A DNA stretch of 64,000 nucleotides from Posidonia oceanica (taxonomy: Eukaryota > Streptophyta > Magnoliopsida > Alismatales > Posidoniaceae), in NCBI GenBank assembly GCA_037176725.1, contig JAZBRS010000020.1:54712001-54776000 (forward strand). Reading direction: 5' to 3'. Of the stretch, positions 10,501 to 19,833 are shown one piece after another. The notes below the pieces were generated by a model. The model was not told where the DNA came from, searched no databases, and saw nothing but the letters and a program-made list of their open reading frames with translations. Positions within the stretch are counted from its first letter, which is position 1. The number at the start of each line of letters is the position of its first letter. Both the position numbers and the translations under genes were made by a program.

Positions 10501-11833
10501 CATGCAGTGGACGTATCAGTCAGCCGCATGGAGCTACCTGCACATTGCATGAGCATAGAAGAGGCGGATCCAGCAGAAGAACAACCATGGTACTATGACA
10601 TCAAAGTCTTCCTGGAATCTGGCAACCTCCCACCTGACGCCTCAATAGTAGATAGAAAGACTTTGGCGCATCTGGCGTCAAAATACGTACTAGGAGTAGG
10701 GCATCTCTACAGAAGATCCTACAACCAGATGCTCCTATGCTGCGTAGGCAAGAGAGAGGCCGACACACTGATGCTTCAAGTCCATGTAGGGACCTGCGGC
10801 CTTCATATGAACGGTGTGTTGCTAGCCAAGAAGATCATGCTTCAGGGCTACTTCTAGTCGACCATGGAGGCAGATTGCTGCCAGTTTGTGTGCAGATGCC
10901 ATAACTGCTAGATCCATGGGAACTTCATTCATGCTCCACCACAGCAATTGCATAGCATGTCATCGCCATGGCCCTTCTCGACCTGGGGGATAGACGTTAT
11001 TGGAGCAATTCATCCTGTAGCTTCCAACGATCACCGCTTTATCCTCGTGGCGATCGATTACTCTACCAAGTGGGTGGAGGCAGCCTCCTACAAAACTGTC
11101 ACAGCCGCGGTGACAGAGAAATTCATTCGGAATAACATCATCGCCCGGTACGAGGTCCCACACACCATCATCTCTGACAATGGCACGAACTTCATATCCA
11201 GGAGGATCGAAGACTATCTCTAGAGCTTCAAAATCAGGCATCACAGATCCTCGCCTTATCGACTGCAGATGAATGGCGTAGTGGAGTCTGCCAACAAGAA
11301 CCTTGTAAAGATCCTAACAAAAAAAGATGGCAGAAACTCATAAGGACTGGCACGACAAGCTTCCGTACGCGCTATGGGCGTATAGGACATCAGCCCGGAC
11401 CTCGACAGGAGCAATCCCGTTCTCACTGGTATACGGCATGGAGGCGGTGCTACTCATTGAAGTAGAGATCCCCTTATTGCAGATCCTAAAAGAAGCCAAG
11501 CTAGAGGAGGCAAAATGGGTTGAAGACTGCTGCATCCAGCTAAATCTGATTGATGAACGTAGGCTGCAAGACATGCATCATGCCTAGTGCTATCAGAAGC
11601 GAGTGGCCAGAGCATACCAGAAGAGGGTTAGGCCCAGAAGCCTCCAGCCAGGAGATTTGGTCCTGTGAGTCATTCATCTCCCAGACAGCCATAGAAAATT
11701 GAGGCCAAATTGGCGCGGCCCCTTTGTGATCAAGTAGGCCTTTTTCGGCAGCACAGTAGTCCTTGAGGACATGGACCAGGTTGAACAGTCAGAATCAGTC
11801 AACTCCTGCTACCTCAAGAAGTACTACCAGTAG
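10501..11833 (+). pseudogene. Integrase, degenerate (copy 1)
   Basis: The zinc-binding region (about 10770-10920: H...H...CHNC) and catalytic core (WGIDVIGAIHP; ISDNGTNF) are followed by QMNGVVESANKN with the catalytic Glu. TAG codons stand at 10855-10857 (Trp in copy 2), 10909-10911 (Gln), 11221-11223 and 11585-11587. The one at 11221 lies between the second Asp and the Glu, and copy 2 also has a stop there. A one-base shift occurs near 11315-11330. The C-terminus ends CYLKKYYQ at 11833; there is no chromodomain. Confidence 0.8.
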
Positions 11834-13431
11834 CCTGGAGCCGCACCCTTGCCTTGCAAAGCCCTATTCCTCTGTTTTATTTCATGCATTCAAACGCTTT
11901 CATGCATTCTCAGTTTTACATGCTTTATTAGTCCAAAAAAAAAAACATGCATTACAATCATAGCCCGATGTCGAAAATCGGGAGTGCTTGCCTGCTCTGG
12001 AAAGAGTCTACTCTACCTCATCTGACACTACTTAGATGTCCTAACCAGTGTGGGAGCCACCACTCATTGAGAACATGTGAAATGCCCAAACCCCCTAGGA
12101 CTTGCACCTCTAGAGGGAGCTAAAATGCTAGGGTGTAAGCGATAGTGTGAGCTAGAAAAATACATATCTGTGCATGGGAATAAAGGCAAAAGAAGACAGA
12201 AGGTGAAGACAGAAGTTAACCCTAGAGATAAAGGCGAACAACGTAGCCCCGTCCCTCCAACTTACCTTGGAGAGGAGTCAAAGCTCGCGCTTGGGGAACC
12301 CACAAATCCTATAGGGCCTAGCCACCCCTGTCTAGAAACTGCTCCCCTAGCCTTAGACCAGGCGCCTATTACCTCCAAGCTAGGGATAGGGGAAACTTGC
12401 ATGCCTATGTGGGAGTAAAAGAAAGACTAAAAATGAAAAAGTAGGTGTAGGTTCTCGAGAGTTTGGCATGAAGCCTGTCCTCACCACACCACCATCCCAA
12501 CATTAAATCCCCAAAATCATCGCCCATTCCGTAGCGCCACCGACAGTTAGGAGTTCGAGTAGAGTTCGGTGAGTCAAAAACCACTCCTTTCCTTTGCAGC
12601 AGGCATCAAGCACTCTATATACTGAGGGCAATAGAAATCTAGCATAAATCATTCATGCATCTATCAAGCATTGATCATCCCTTTTGCCCTTTCCCCGCCA
12701 CTCTGCGAGGCCCATCTCGGCACTAGGACAGTACTCTACCAAAGGTAGGTTGACCGCCTTCGGGCCACAGCCCGTTGGTCCAGAGCTCCCACCTGCTTGC
12801 CTGGCCGTCGCTCAATCCAAGCACCAGCACTAGCCCTGGAACAGGTCATCACTGTCAGCATAGCGGTTTGGAATGTATGTCAGTAGCCAGGGGCAGAATA
12901 GTCGCTTTAGAAGCAGCAGGACAACCTCGGCATATTGAGGTCCCTCAAGGATCGTCGGGCATACATAGTCAAGCACTACCAGTAATCCTTTGTGCAACTT
13001 CGCTCTAGGTGGACGAAGTCCCTTTTGCTTGTTCCCTCGCTCCGTGCGAACGAGGACAAGTGTGCTCCTTTGTGCGACTTCGCTTCGGGCGGACGAAGTC
13101 CCTTTCGCTTGCTTCCTTGCTCGGTGCGGACGAAGGCAAGTGTGCTTCTTTGTGCGTCTCCGCTCCGGGCAGACGAAGTCCCTTTGAATGATTGAATGCA
13201 TTTGGTTTCTATGATCTGAATGTTGCTGTAACATGAACCGCTTTATTGGCTTTGAAAAGCGAATCTGCTCCTTTGACAACCTGTGTTATGTGCCTGTGTA
13301 TGATTCTGATAGACCACAGCCTTGATTGTAGGTACTTGAAGATTTTGCGCCAGTTTTCTACTCAGAGTCACGGGCCGTGCAACCAACTCCTCTTTCGAAT
13401 GCCTGTAGTTCCTCTTCCCTTCCTTGGTGAA
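11834..13431 (+). other. Spacer between IN and the extra ORF (copy 1)
   Basis: No gene is recognised. One segment (about 12165-12420) is alignable with copy 2 at about 34320-34420 (minus): both read a KTEx(N/G)PRDxG-like phrase, so the spacer was inherited by both copies. A three-unit repeat lies at 12985-13195. Confidence 0.5.
12985..13195 (+). repeat. Three tandem units of about 75 bp with a GACTTCG hairpin
   Basis: Each unit contains gacttcgctt-cgggcgga-cgaagtc or a variant; the arms GACTTCG and CGAAGTC pair. The units resemble those at 18465-18970, so the same repeat type lies on both sides of the extra ORF. Confidence 0.75.
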
Positions 13432-14351
13432 ATGGGTTTCCCCACATTGGTGACTCCGATGCACTATTCCGAGGTTCTTCGAGGGTGGATCGGCGAACTC
13501 ATCGCCGGTGACCGCGAGAAGCTGCGTTTGTGGGGCATCCCGTCCAGGCTCTTGAACGTAGCTGAGGTGGAGGTGAGCTGGCATCTCCTATACGCAGCTG
13601 TGAGGTTCTAGAAACTTGTGCACCATGTTTTCCATTTTTGCAAAACGGAGTTGACACCCACGTTGGAGGAAGTGCGCCGAATCTGCGGCTTTTCCAAGCT
13701 TCTGGGACCGACCGTGTTCATGAGATGTGATGGGTATGTTGCGGTCCTGAGCCAATTGACTGCCCATGCTCCGCTTGGGGTACTTCGATCAGGTTGCCTG
13801 GAAGCGTGCCAGGCTTGGAGATGAACTGTGGCTTCGGGGTTTTGTTACCCGCTTCTTGGGGGAGTTGATCTTCAGTCACGGCTGGATGACGGTTGCGATT
13901 GAGGTTGCTGAGATTGTACTTGTCGTGATGACTCGGCAGATCAACCTGGCACCGATGGTTCTAGCGGAAACGTATCGCGGACTGGACCACATCTCATATC
14001 GCTGCCGCCACATCCACGGCTGTAGGGCCCTAGTGTAGGTTTGGCTGGTTGGACACCTAGGGATGGAGATTTTGCGCCCGTAGAGATCAGCCTTCGAGAC
14101 TTACTGCAGTAGTGGCCATGCTCGAGCTATTCGGAGCATTCGCGAGGAGTACGAGAAGCTGGCAAAGCTGACCGAGGATGCGGTAACCTAGCACATCGTC
14201 CCATCCACTGCTGAATCTTTCACTGTCTTCTTCAGTGCTCACGACACATGACTGGTTGTGCTGCCGGGGTTCACCGGGGGTGTTGAGTATCATCCCATCC
14301 GGGTGATGCGGCAGTTTGGCTTCCAACAGGGTGCCTTTGCCTAGAGTACAG
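13432..14351 (+). pseudogene. Extra ORF after integrase (DUF7745/PMD-like), 5' part, copy 1
   Basis: It starts at an ATG (MGFPTLVTP) that matches the start of the same ORF in copy 2 (33238, minus). Readable blocks are LRLWGIPSRLL, FCKTELTPTLEEVRRICGFSK and, after a frame change near 13765, VAIEVAEIVL and PMVLAETYRGLDHIS. Stops occur at 13609-13611 (Trp in copy 2) and later. The pattern resembles the plant DUF7745/mobile-domain proteins; function is unknown. Additional ORFs are established in Tat/Ogre elements. The ORF is interrupted at 14352 by a solo LTR and resumes at 15754. Confidence 0.65.
14347..14351. repeat. Target site duplication TACAG (left)
   Basis: TACAG precedes the TG end of the solo LTR and is repeated directly after its CA end at 15754-15758. 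Confidence 0.8.
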
Positions 14352-15753
14352 TGTGGATATGGGGTTTTGTGGAGGAGAAGAAGAAGATGATGGATGGGAG
14401 GTTTTGTGGGAGAAGAAGGCTTCTTTTTGGCTCCCTCTTTTGCTCGCTCTATCTTCTCTTTCTCGAGGTTCCCCTTCTTTGTATCCGACTCCATCACTCC
14501 ACGTGTGATGGAATCGGTGTGATCGCCACTCTTGGTTCGCTTTCACCGGCCCTCGAGACGCCTTTGGGGAGATGTAGTGTGGTTGCGGGTTCAGCTACCT
14601 TGGGACAACGCCAGCATTGCCCAAGGGTGCCCGTGCTCGGTAAGCTCTTTCTTCCTTCTTCCTCCTTGTATGACAAACGTTAGCAAAGCAAAACAAACAA
14701 GACAATATAAAAATGGATCAATATGTGTAGTAGTCTACGTAGAGTTAGTAGAAAAGAAAGTAAAGAAAACGTAGTGAGATACGTACCCGATGGACCCCCC
14801 GGTTGCAACTAAAAGATATGTATGCCTAGTTAGCAATATATGAACTTGAAATGAAAATGCTTGATTATACTAAGGAATTAAACATGTAATATCAGAAATG
14901 AAATGGAAATGAATGAAATTGAGTCTCCTTTGTCTATGCAGAAGGTGCAAACTGTGTTGGCATGAAGCCAACAACGACAAAAGGATCCTCAAGCTTTTTC
15001 TAGGACTCTCCTTCTTTCAAAAACTCTCTTCTCTCTTTCAATTCTTAAGGACCTCACTTCTCTAAGATTTTTGATCTCAAGAGTATGTGAGTTCCAAAAG
15101 TTTCTTAGCTCTTTTCCTCTCTCAAAATTCCGGCCTTGAACTCAGTGGGGGTACCCTTACTTTTATAGAAGCAAGGGAGGAACAAAAAAGGACACAAATG
15201 CCAAGTCAGCAGAGTTTCCTATTTCAGAAGTGTTATACGCTGGAAAACCAGCGTACAACGTTATAAGCGAGAGAACTCGCGTATAACGACCTCCGAGGCA
15301 TAACTGCCAGGATCAAAGAAGATTCTCCAATTAAGGAGTCTTTAAGTGTGATTAAACTTGGCTTTGATGGCTTTGACCGGTCAACAGGTTCCAAAGAAGG
15401 CAAAAACATGATTTCTGGATTAGGCCAAATAAGGAAAGCTTTAGCTGACCGGGTTGCCACGTTGGACGCTGGAAAGCCAGCAGCCAATGTTAGCCGCTGG
15501 AAAACCAGTGGCCAACGTTGTACGCTGAGAAGCTAGCGGACAACACCCTTAATTAGTTTGACTTCCAAATTTGGTCAGGATGTGAAGGACACTCAGGTTG
15601 CCAACATTTGGGGCTTAGAAAGGTATAGCATTTTGGACTTGAGAGGAACATTTAGCTCAAGTGAGATTCAGAAATGGGTGGAGGGCCTCTAAAAGCGACC
15701 TAATGCAAGAGACTATCCTAACATGAAGGGAGTGCCAAAATGGGGTATCTACA
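14352..15753 (-). repeat. Solo LTR, 1,402 bp, Tat/Ogre-like
   Basis: It is flanked by TACAG on both sides and has TG...CA ends. On the minus strand it begins TGTAGATACCCCATTTTGGC, like the starts of the large LTRs in this window (TGTTGACACCCCATCTTGGC). A TATAAAAG box at 15160-15167 (minus) sets the orientation. It splits the extra ORF of copy 1; the two halves of that ORF rejoin when the LTR and one TACAG are left out. Hairpin pairs with GAAA-type loops lie at 15236-15280 and about 15455-15540. Solo LTRs arise by recombination between the two LTRs of an element. Confidence 0.85.
15160..15167 (-). promoter_or_regulatory. TATA box of the solo LTR
   Basis: TATAAAAG on the minus strand, followed by a pyrimidine-poor leader, is a plausible core promoter. 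Confidence 0.5.
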
Positions 15754-15988
15754 TACAGCACTCGAGCTTCTTCGGCTCTATCCGCACAACTCAATTGCTA
15801 CAACAACGGAACTGGCCCGCCTGATGCGCCATAGTGTCCAGTCAACAGACATTGTGGCTGTGAAAGGCTCAGGGTGCATCCTTGAGTATGTGACTGAGGT
15901 ACAGAGGCTCTGGCCTATCAACGAGATCCTGCCTGGCGGCCCTCTGTTTAGTGATGCCAGGAGTTCCAAGAAAGCGCGAACTGGTTAG
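15754..15988 (+). pseudogene. Extra ORF, 3' part (copy 1)
   Basis: The reading ALELLRLYPHNS...LARLMRHSVQSTD continues the extra ORF beyond the solo LTR and matches its counterpart in copy 2 (LASLMQHGVQSTD). It ends KKARTG and TAG. The first five bases are the right-hand TSD. Confidence 0.65.
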
Positions 15989-16721
15989 GGCGTTTGAGTA
16001 GTTGTGCGTCCTGCTTAAGACTTATTGTATCTTTCTTGGCCTGGCTATTGGCATGTAACCAAAACTTGTTTAATGCAAAGATATTTGTTGTGCCATCTGC
16101 TTATGTGCTGAGTTTTGTCTTTCGTAGCTTATTGCGTGCATGTTCTTGCAAAATCATATCTTTAGCCGCTTATCCGGTCTGCTGCCAGAATATATCATAA
16201 AACACACATGGGATGCACGCATCAAAGCCCTTGGAACCACGAGGAGGGCATCATCAGACCTTGATAGTTCACAAAAGTCAGAAGCAGTTGCCAGAAACCT
16301 CAGTACGAGGGAAAATTGCAAGAAAGCCCCTCTATTGTATCAAAATATCAGAACCTCCGCAAATCAATGCTGAAACTACTCCAAGTGATTCCCAGGCCGG
16401 ATACTCACCCGCAGCATCCATCAATCGCCCTGTGATTAAGCAAGGCCATCGAGCACCCTCAGTCGGATCTTTCTCTGGGCTAGTACCCCTAACTACTTGG
16501 TTGGCAAGCACATCAGTTTTGTCCCCATTCTCCATATTTCGATGTCAAAGGTGCTTCGGCTGTCCCCTGGTATCCTTTTCCTGATACCAGGGGCATCTTT
16601 TCTACTGCCCTGTGGTATCACTCCCCCATCTGCATCCGGGCTGACACCCCTAACTGTCATGGGACCACCTGCAGCTTTTGCCCTGGCTCTGGGTTCTGAT
16701 GCTCCCATTATCTTTGCGGTC
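15989..16721 (+). other. Non-coding region between extra ORF and hairpin array (copy 1)
   Basis: No gene is recognised. Small inverted repeats of the ...TGATACCAGGGGCATC type occur at about 16560-16600, as they do at 19105-19130 and in copy 2 near 30870-30950 and 31480-31560. Confidence 0.45.
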
Positions 16722-18455
16722 GGTGGGTCCGAAACCTACCAAATCATATCCCTCGCGACCGGTAGGTCCGAAACCTGCCAAATCACCTTCCTTTCTAGTC
16801 AATAAGTCTGAAACTTATCACTTTTCATTTCCTTTCCGGTTAATAAGTCCGAAACTTATCACTTTTTATCCCTTCCGGTCGATAAGTCCGAAACTTATCA
16901 CTTTTTATCCCTTTTGATTGATAAGTCTGAAACTTATCACTTCTTTTCCTTCTCCGATCGATAAGTCCAAAACTTATCCTTTCCGGTCGATAAGTCCGAA
17001 ACTTATCACTTTTTGCCCTTCTCCGGTCGATAAGACCGAAACTTATCCTTTCCGGTCGATAAGTCCGAAACTTATCACTTTCCGCCCTTTTCTGGTCAAT
17101 AAGTTCGAAACTTATCACTTTTCATTTCCTTTTACGGTCAAAAAGTCCGAAACTTATCACTTTTCATTTCCTTTGCGGTCGGTGGGTCCGAAACCTACCA
17201 AATCACATTCCTTTGCGGTCGATAAGTCCGAAACTTATCCTTTCCGATCGATAAGTCCAAAACTTATCACTTGTAACATTCCTTTGCGGTCGATAAGTCC
17301 GAAACTTATCCTTTCCGGTCGATAAGTCCAAAACTTATCACTGTTCATTTCCATTCCTGTCGACAAGTTCGAAACTTATCACTTTTTATCCTTTCCAGTC
17401 GATAAGTCCGAAACTTATCACCTATTTTCCTTCTCCGGTCGATAAGTTTGAAACTTATCCTTTCTAGTCGATAAGTCTGATACTTATCACTTTCCCCCTT
17501 TCTCCGGTCGATAAGTCTGAAACTTATCATTTTCGATCGATAAGTCCGAAACTTATCACTTTCCACCCTTTTTCGGTCGATAAGTCCAAAACTTATCACT
17601 TTTCATTTCTTTTTGCGGTCGATAAGTCTGAAACTTATCCTTTCCGATCGATAAGTCCGAAATTTATCACTTTTCATTTCCTTTGCGATCGGTGGGTCCG
17701 AAACCTACTAAATCACATTCCTTTGCGGTCAATAAGTCCGAAACTTATCACTTTTCACATTCCTTTGCGGTCGATAAGTCCGAAACTTATCCTTTCCGGT
17801 CGATAAGTCTAAAACTTATCACTTTTCATTTCCTTTCCGATCGATAAGTCCGAAACTTATCACTTTTTATCCTTTCCGGTCGATAAGTCCAAAGCTTATC
17901 ACTTCTTTCCTTCTCCGGTCAATAAGTCTGAAACTTATCCTTTCTGGTCAATAAGTCCGAAACTTATCATTTTTCATTTCCTTTTGCGGTCGAGAAGTCC
18001 GAAACTTATCCTTTCTAGTGGATGAGTCCGAAACGTATCACTTTTCATTTCCTTTGCGGTTGGTGGGTTCGAAACCTACCAAATCACATTCCTTTGCGGT
18101 CGATAAGTCCGAAACTTATCACTTTTCACATTCCTTTGCGGTTGATAAGTTTGATACTTATCCTTTTCGGTCGATAAGTCTGAAACTTATCACTTTTCAT
18201 TTCCTTTCCGGTCGATAAGCCCGAAACTTATCACTTTTTATCCTTTCCGGTCGATAAGTCCGAAACTTATCACTCTTTTCCTTTTACGATTGATAAGTCT
18301 GAAACCAATCCTTTCCGGTCGATAAGTCTAAAACTTAGCAACTTCCCTTGCAGTCGATATGTTCGAAACTTATCAGCTTCCCTTGCGGTCGATAGGTTTG
18401 AAACCTATCATTTATCACATCGTGCCCTTTGCGGTCGGTAAGTCCGAAACTTGCC
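16722..18455 (+). repeat. Array of GATAAGT-loop-ACTTATC hairpins (copy 1)
   Basis: More than 40 copies of a 19-bp inverted repeat, arms of 7 and a 5-base centre (usually CCGAA), follow at about 25-50-bp intervals. Stem variants keep pairing: GATAAGT/ACTTATC (16881-16899 and many others), GGTGGGT/ACCTACC (16722-16740), GGTAGGT/ACCTGCC (16761-16779), GATAGGT/ACCTATC (18391-18409) and GGTAAGT/ACTTGCC (18437-18455). Long tandem arrays before the 3' LTR are known in Tat/Ogre elements. The open frames here are by-products of the repeat. Confidence 0.9.
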
Positions 18456-18464
18456 AACTATCAT

Positions 18465-18970
18465 CCTTTACGCGACTTCGCTCCAGACGGACGGAGTCCC
18501 GCTTGCTTCCTTCCTCGGGCGAGGACAAGCCTTTTCCTTTGCGTGAATTCACTCCAGGCGGACGGAGTCCCGCTTGCTTGCTTCCTCGGGCAAGGACAAG
18601 CCTTTTCCTTTGCGCGACTTCACTCCGGGCAGATGGAGTCCCACTTACTTGCTTCCTTGGGCGAGGACAAGCCTTTTTCTTTCGCGCGGCTTTGCTCTAA
18701 GCAGACAGAGTCCTGCTTGCTTGCTTCCTTAGGTAAGGACAAGCCTTTTTCTTTGTGTGACTTTGCTCTAGGCAGACGGAATCCCACTTACTTGCTTCCT
18801 CGGGCGAAGACAAGCCTTTTCCTTTGCGCGACTTCGCTTTGGGCAGACGGAGTCCCACTTGCTTGCTTCCTCGGGCGAGGACAAGCCTTTTTCTTTCGCA
18901 CGGCTTCGCTCCGGGCGGACGGAGTCCTGCTTGCTTGCTTCCTTGGGTGAGGACAAGCTATTTTTCTCAT
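18465..18970 (+). repeat. Tandem repeat, about 72-bp unit, seven units
   Basis: Each unit holds gacttcgctcc...ggacggagtc and ctcgggcgaggacaagcc. The arms GACTTCG and CGGAGTC can pair with one G-U wobble, and CTCG/CGAG forms a small hairpin. Confidence 0.85.
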
Positions 18971-19807
18971 GACTTTGTGAGGTCCTGCTTGTTTTGTTTT
19001 TCTTGTGCCGGAAGGACAAGGACCTTTTTCCTTCAGGCTAGCAGCCCTAACTGCTCGGTTGACACCCATCATACTATCTAACCGGAGCACTTTATCCACC
19101 CATTGGTATCATCTCCCTGATACCAGGGGCATCTTTTCCGTTTCCCTTGGTGTCTTTCTCGGGTTGGTAACCCATATTACCCGGATGACATCCGTTACAA
19201 TGTCAAGCGTCTTTTGGGATGATAACCCAAACTATCTGGCGATGAGTCTGTCAACACCTCGGGCCGATAACCCAAACTATCCGGTGATGATCTGTCAACT
19301 CATAGCCCATTGCACTAGCATCACATATTAGGTAGTTGTACCAGCATTACATGCTAGGTAGTAGCACCAACACTTCATGCATACTAGCACCACATACTCT
19401 CCCCATCCCTAGCAGAGTCAAACAACGCATCACATCAACATGCATCGCACCAGTGTCGCTAGAACTGCACATCGCTCAGCACACAACATCAACATCTTGT
19501 GCTAGAGTAGCCTCGAGCCTCAGCACACAGCATTGCATTATCCACAACATCCTCACACACGCATACATCGCCCGCGTCTCCCCCAGCAGAGTTCAGAATG
19601 ATGAGCAATAGCGCAAATATTGCATCAGCATCAGCATCAGCATTTGCACTCACATCTGCATTTGCATTTGCATCACAGCAACAAGTCATGACTTTTGGTG
19701 TATCCATCGGATAAGTGACTCACACCGATAGCACTTGTGCTCTTGCCGGTTCGAGCGGGGTGTCTTGTCAACCCTGAGCAGCAGCCTCGGTTCCCTTGAC
19801 CTTGCTC
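18971..19807 (+). other. Pre-PPT region with hairpins and GCATCA repeats (copy 1)
   Basis: The stretch contains GATAACCCAAACTATC-type inverted repeats near 19210-19285, GGTATCA...GATACC near 19105-19125, and a GCATCA/TTTGCA-rich simple repeat at about 19620-19680. The simple repeat corresponds to the GATGCT-rich sequence of copy 2 at about 28375-28500. No gene is seen. Confidence 0.55.
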
Positions 19808-19833
19808 AGGAAGGGGCATCTGTAGACACCCCG
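19756..19833 (+). other. Nested stem-loop around the PPT/LTR junction (copy 1)
   Basis: The outer arms are CGGGGTGTCT (19756-19765) and AGACACCCCG at the LTR start (19824-19833), fully complementary. The inner arms are CCTGAGC (19773-19779) and GCTCAGG (19804-19810), also complementary. The PPT begins in the inner 3' arm. The same arrangement exists in copy 2 and at 63255-63338. Confidence 0.65.
19808..19820 (+). promoter_or_regulatory. Polypurine tract (copy 1)
   Basis: AGGAAGGGGCATC ends directly at the TGTAGACACC start of the LTR; copy 2 has AGGGAGGGGCATC at the same place. Confidence 0.75.

Noticed and set aside
16840..17599. Long repeat proteins (KFRTYRPE-like) from the hairpin array
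   Set aside because: The repeated frame follows from the repeat length; it breaks wherever unit length changes and is equally open on both strands.
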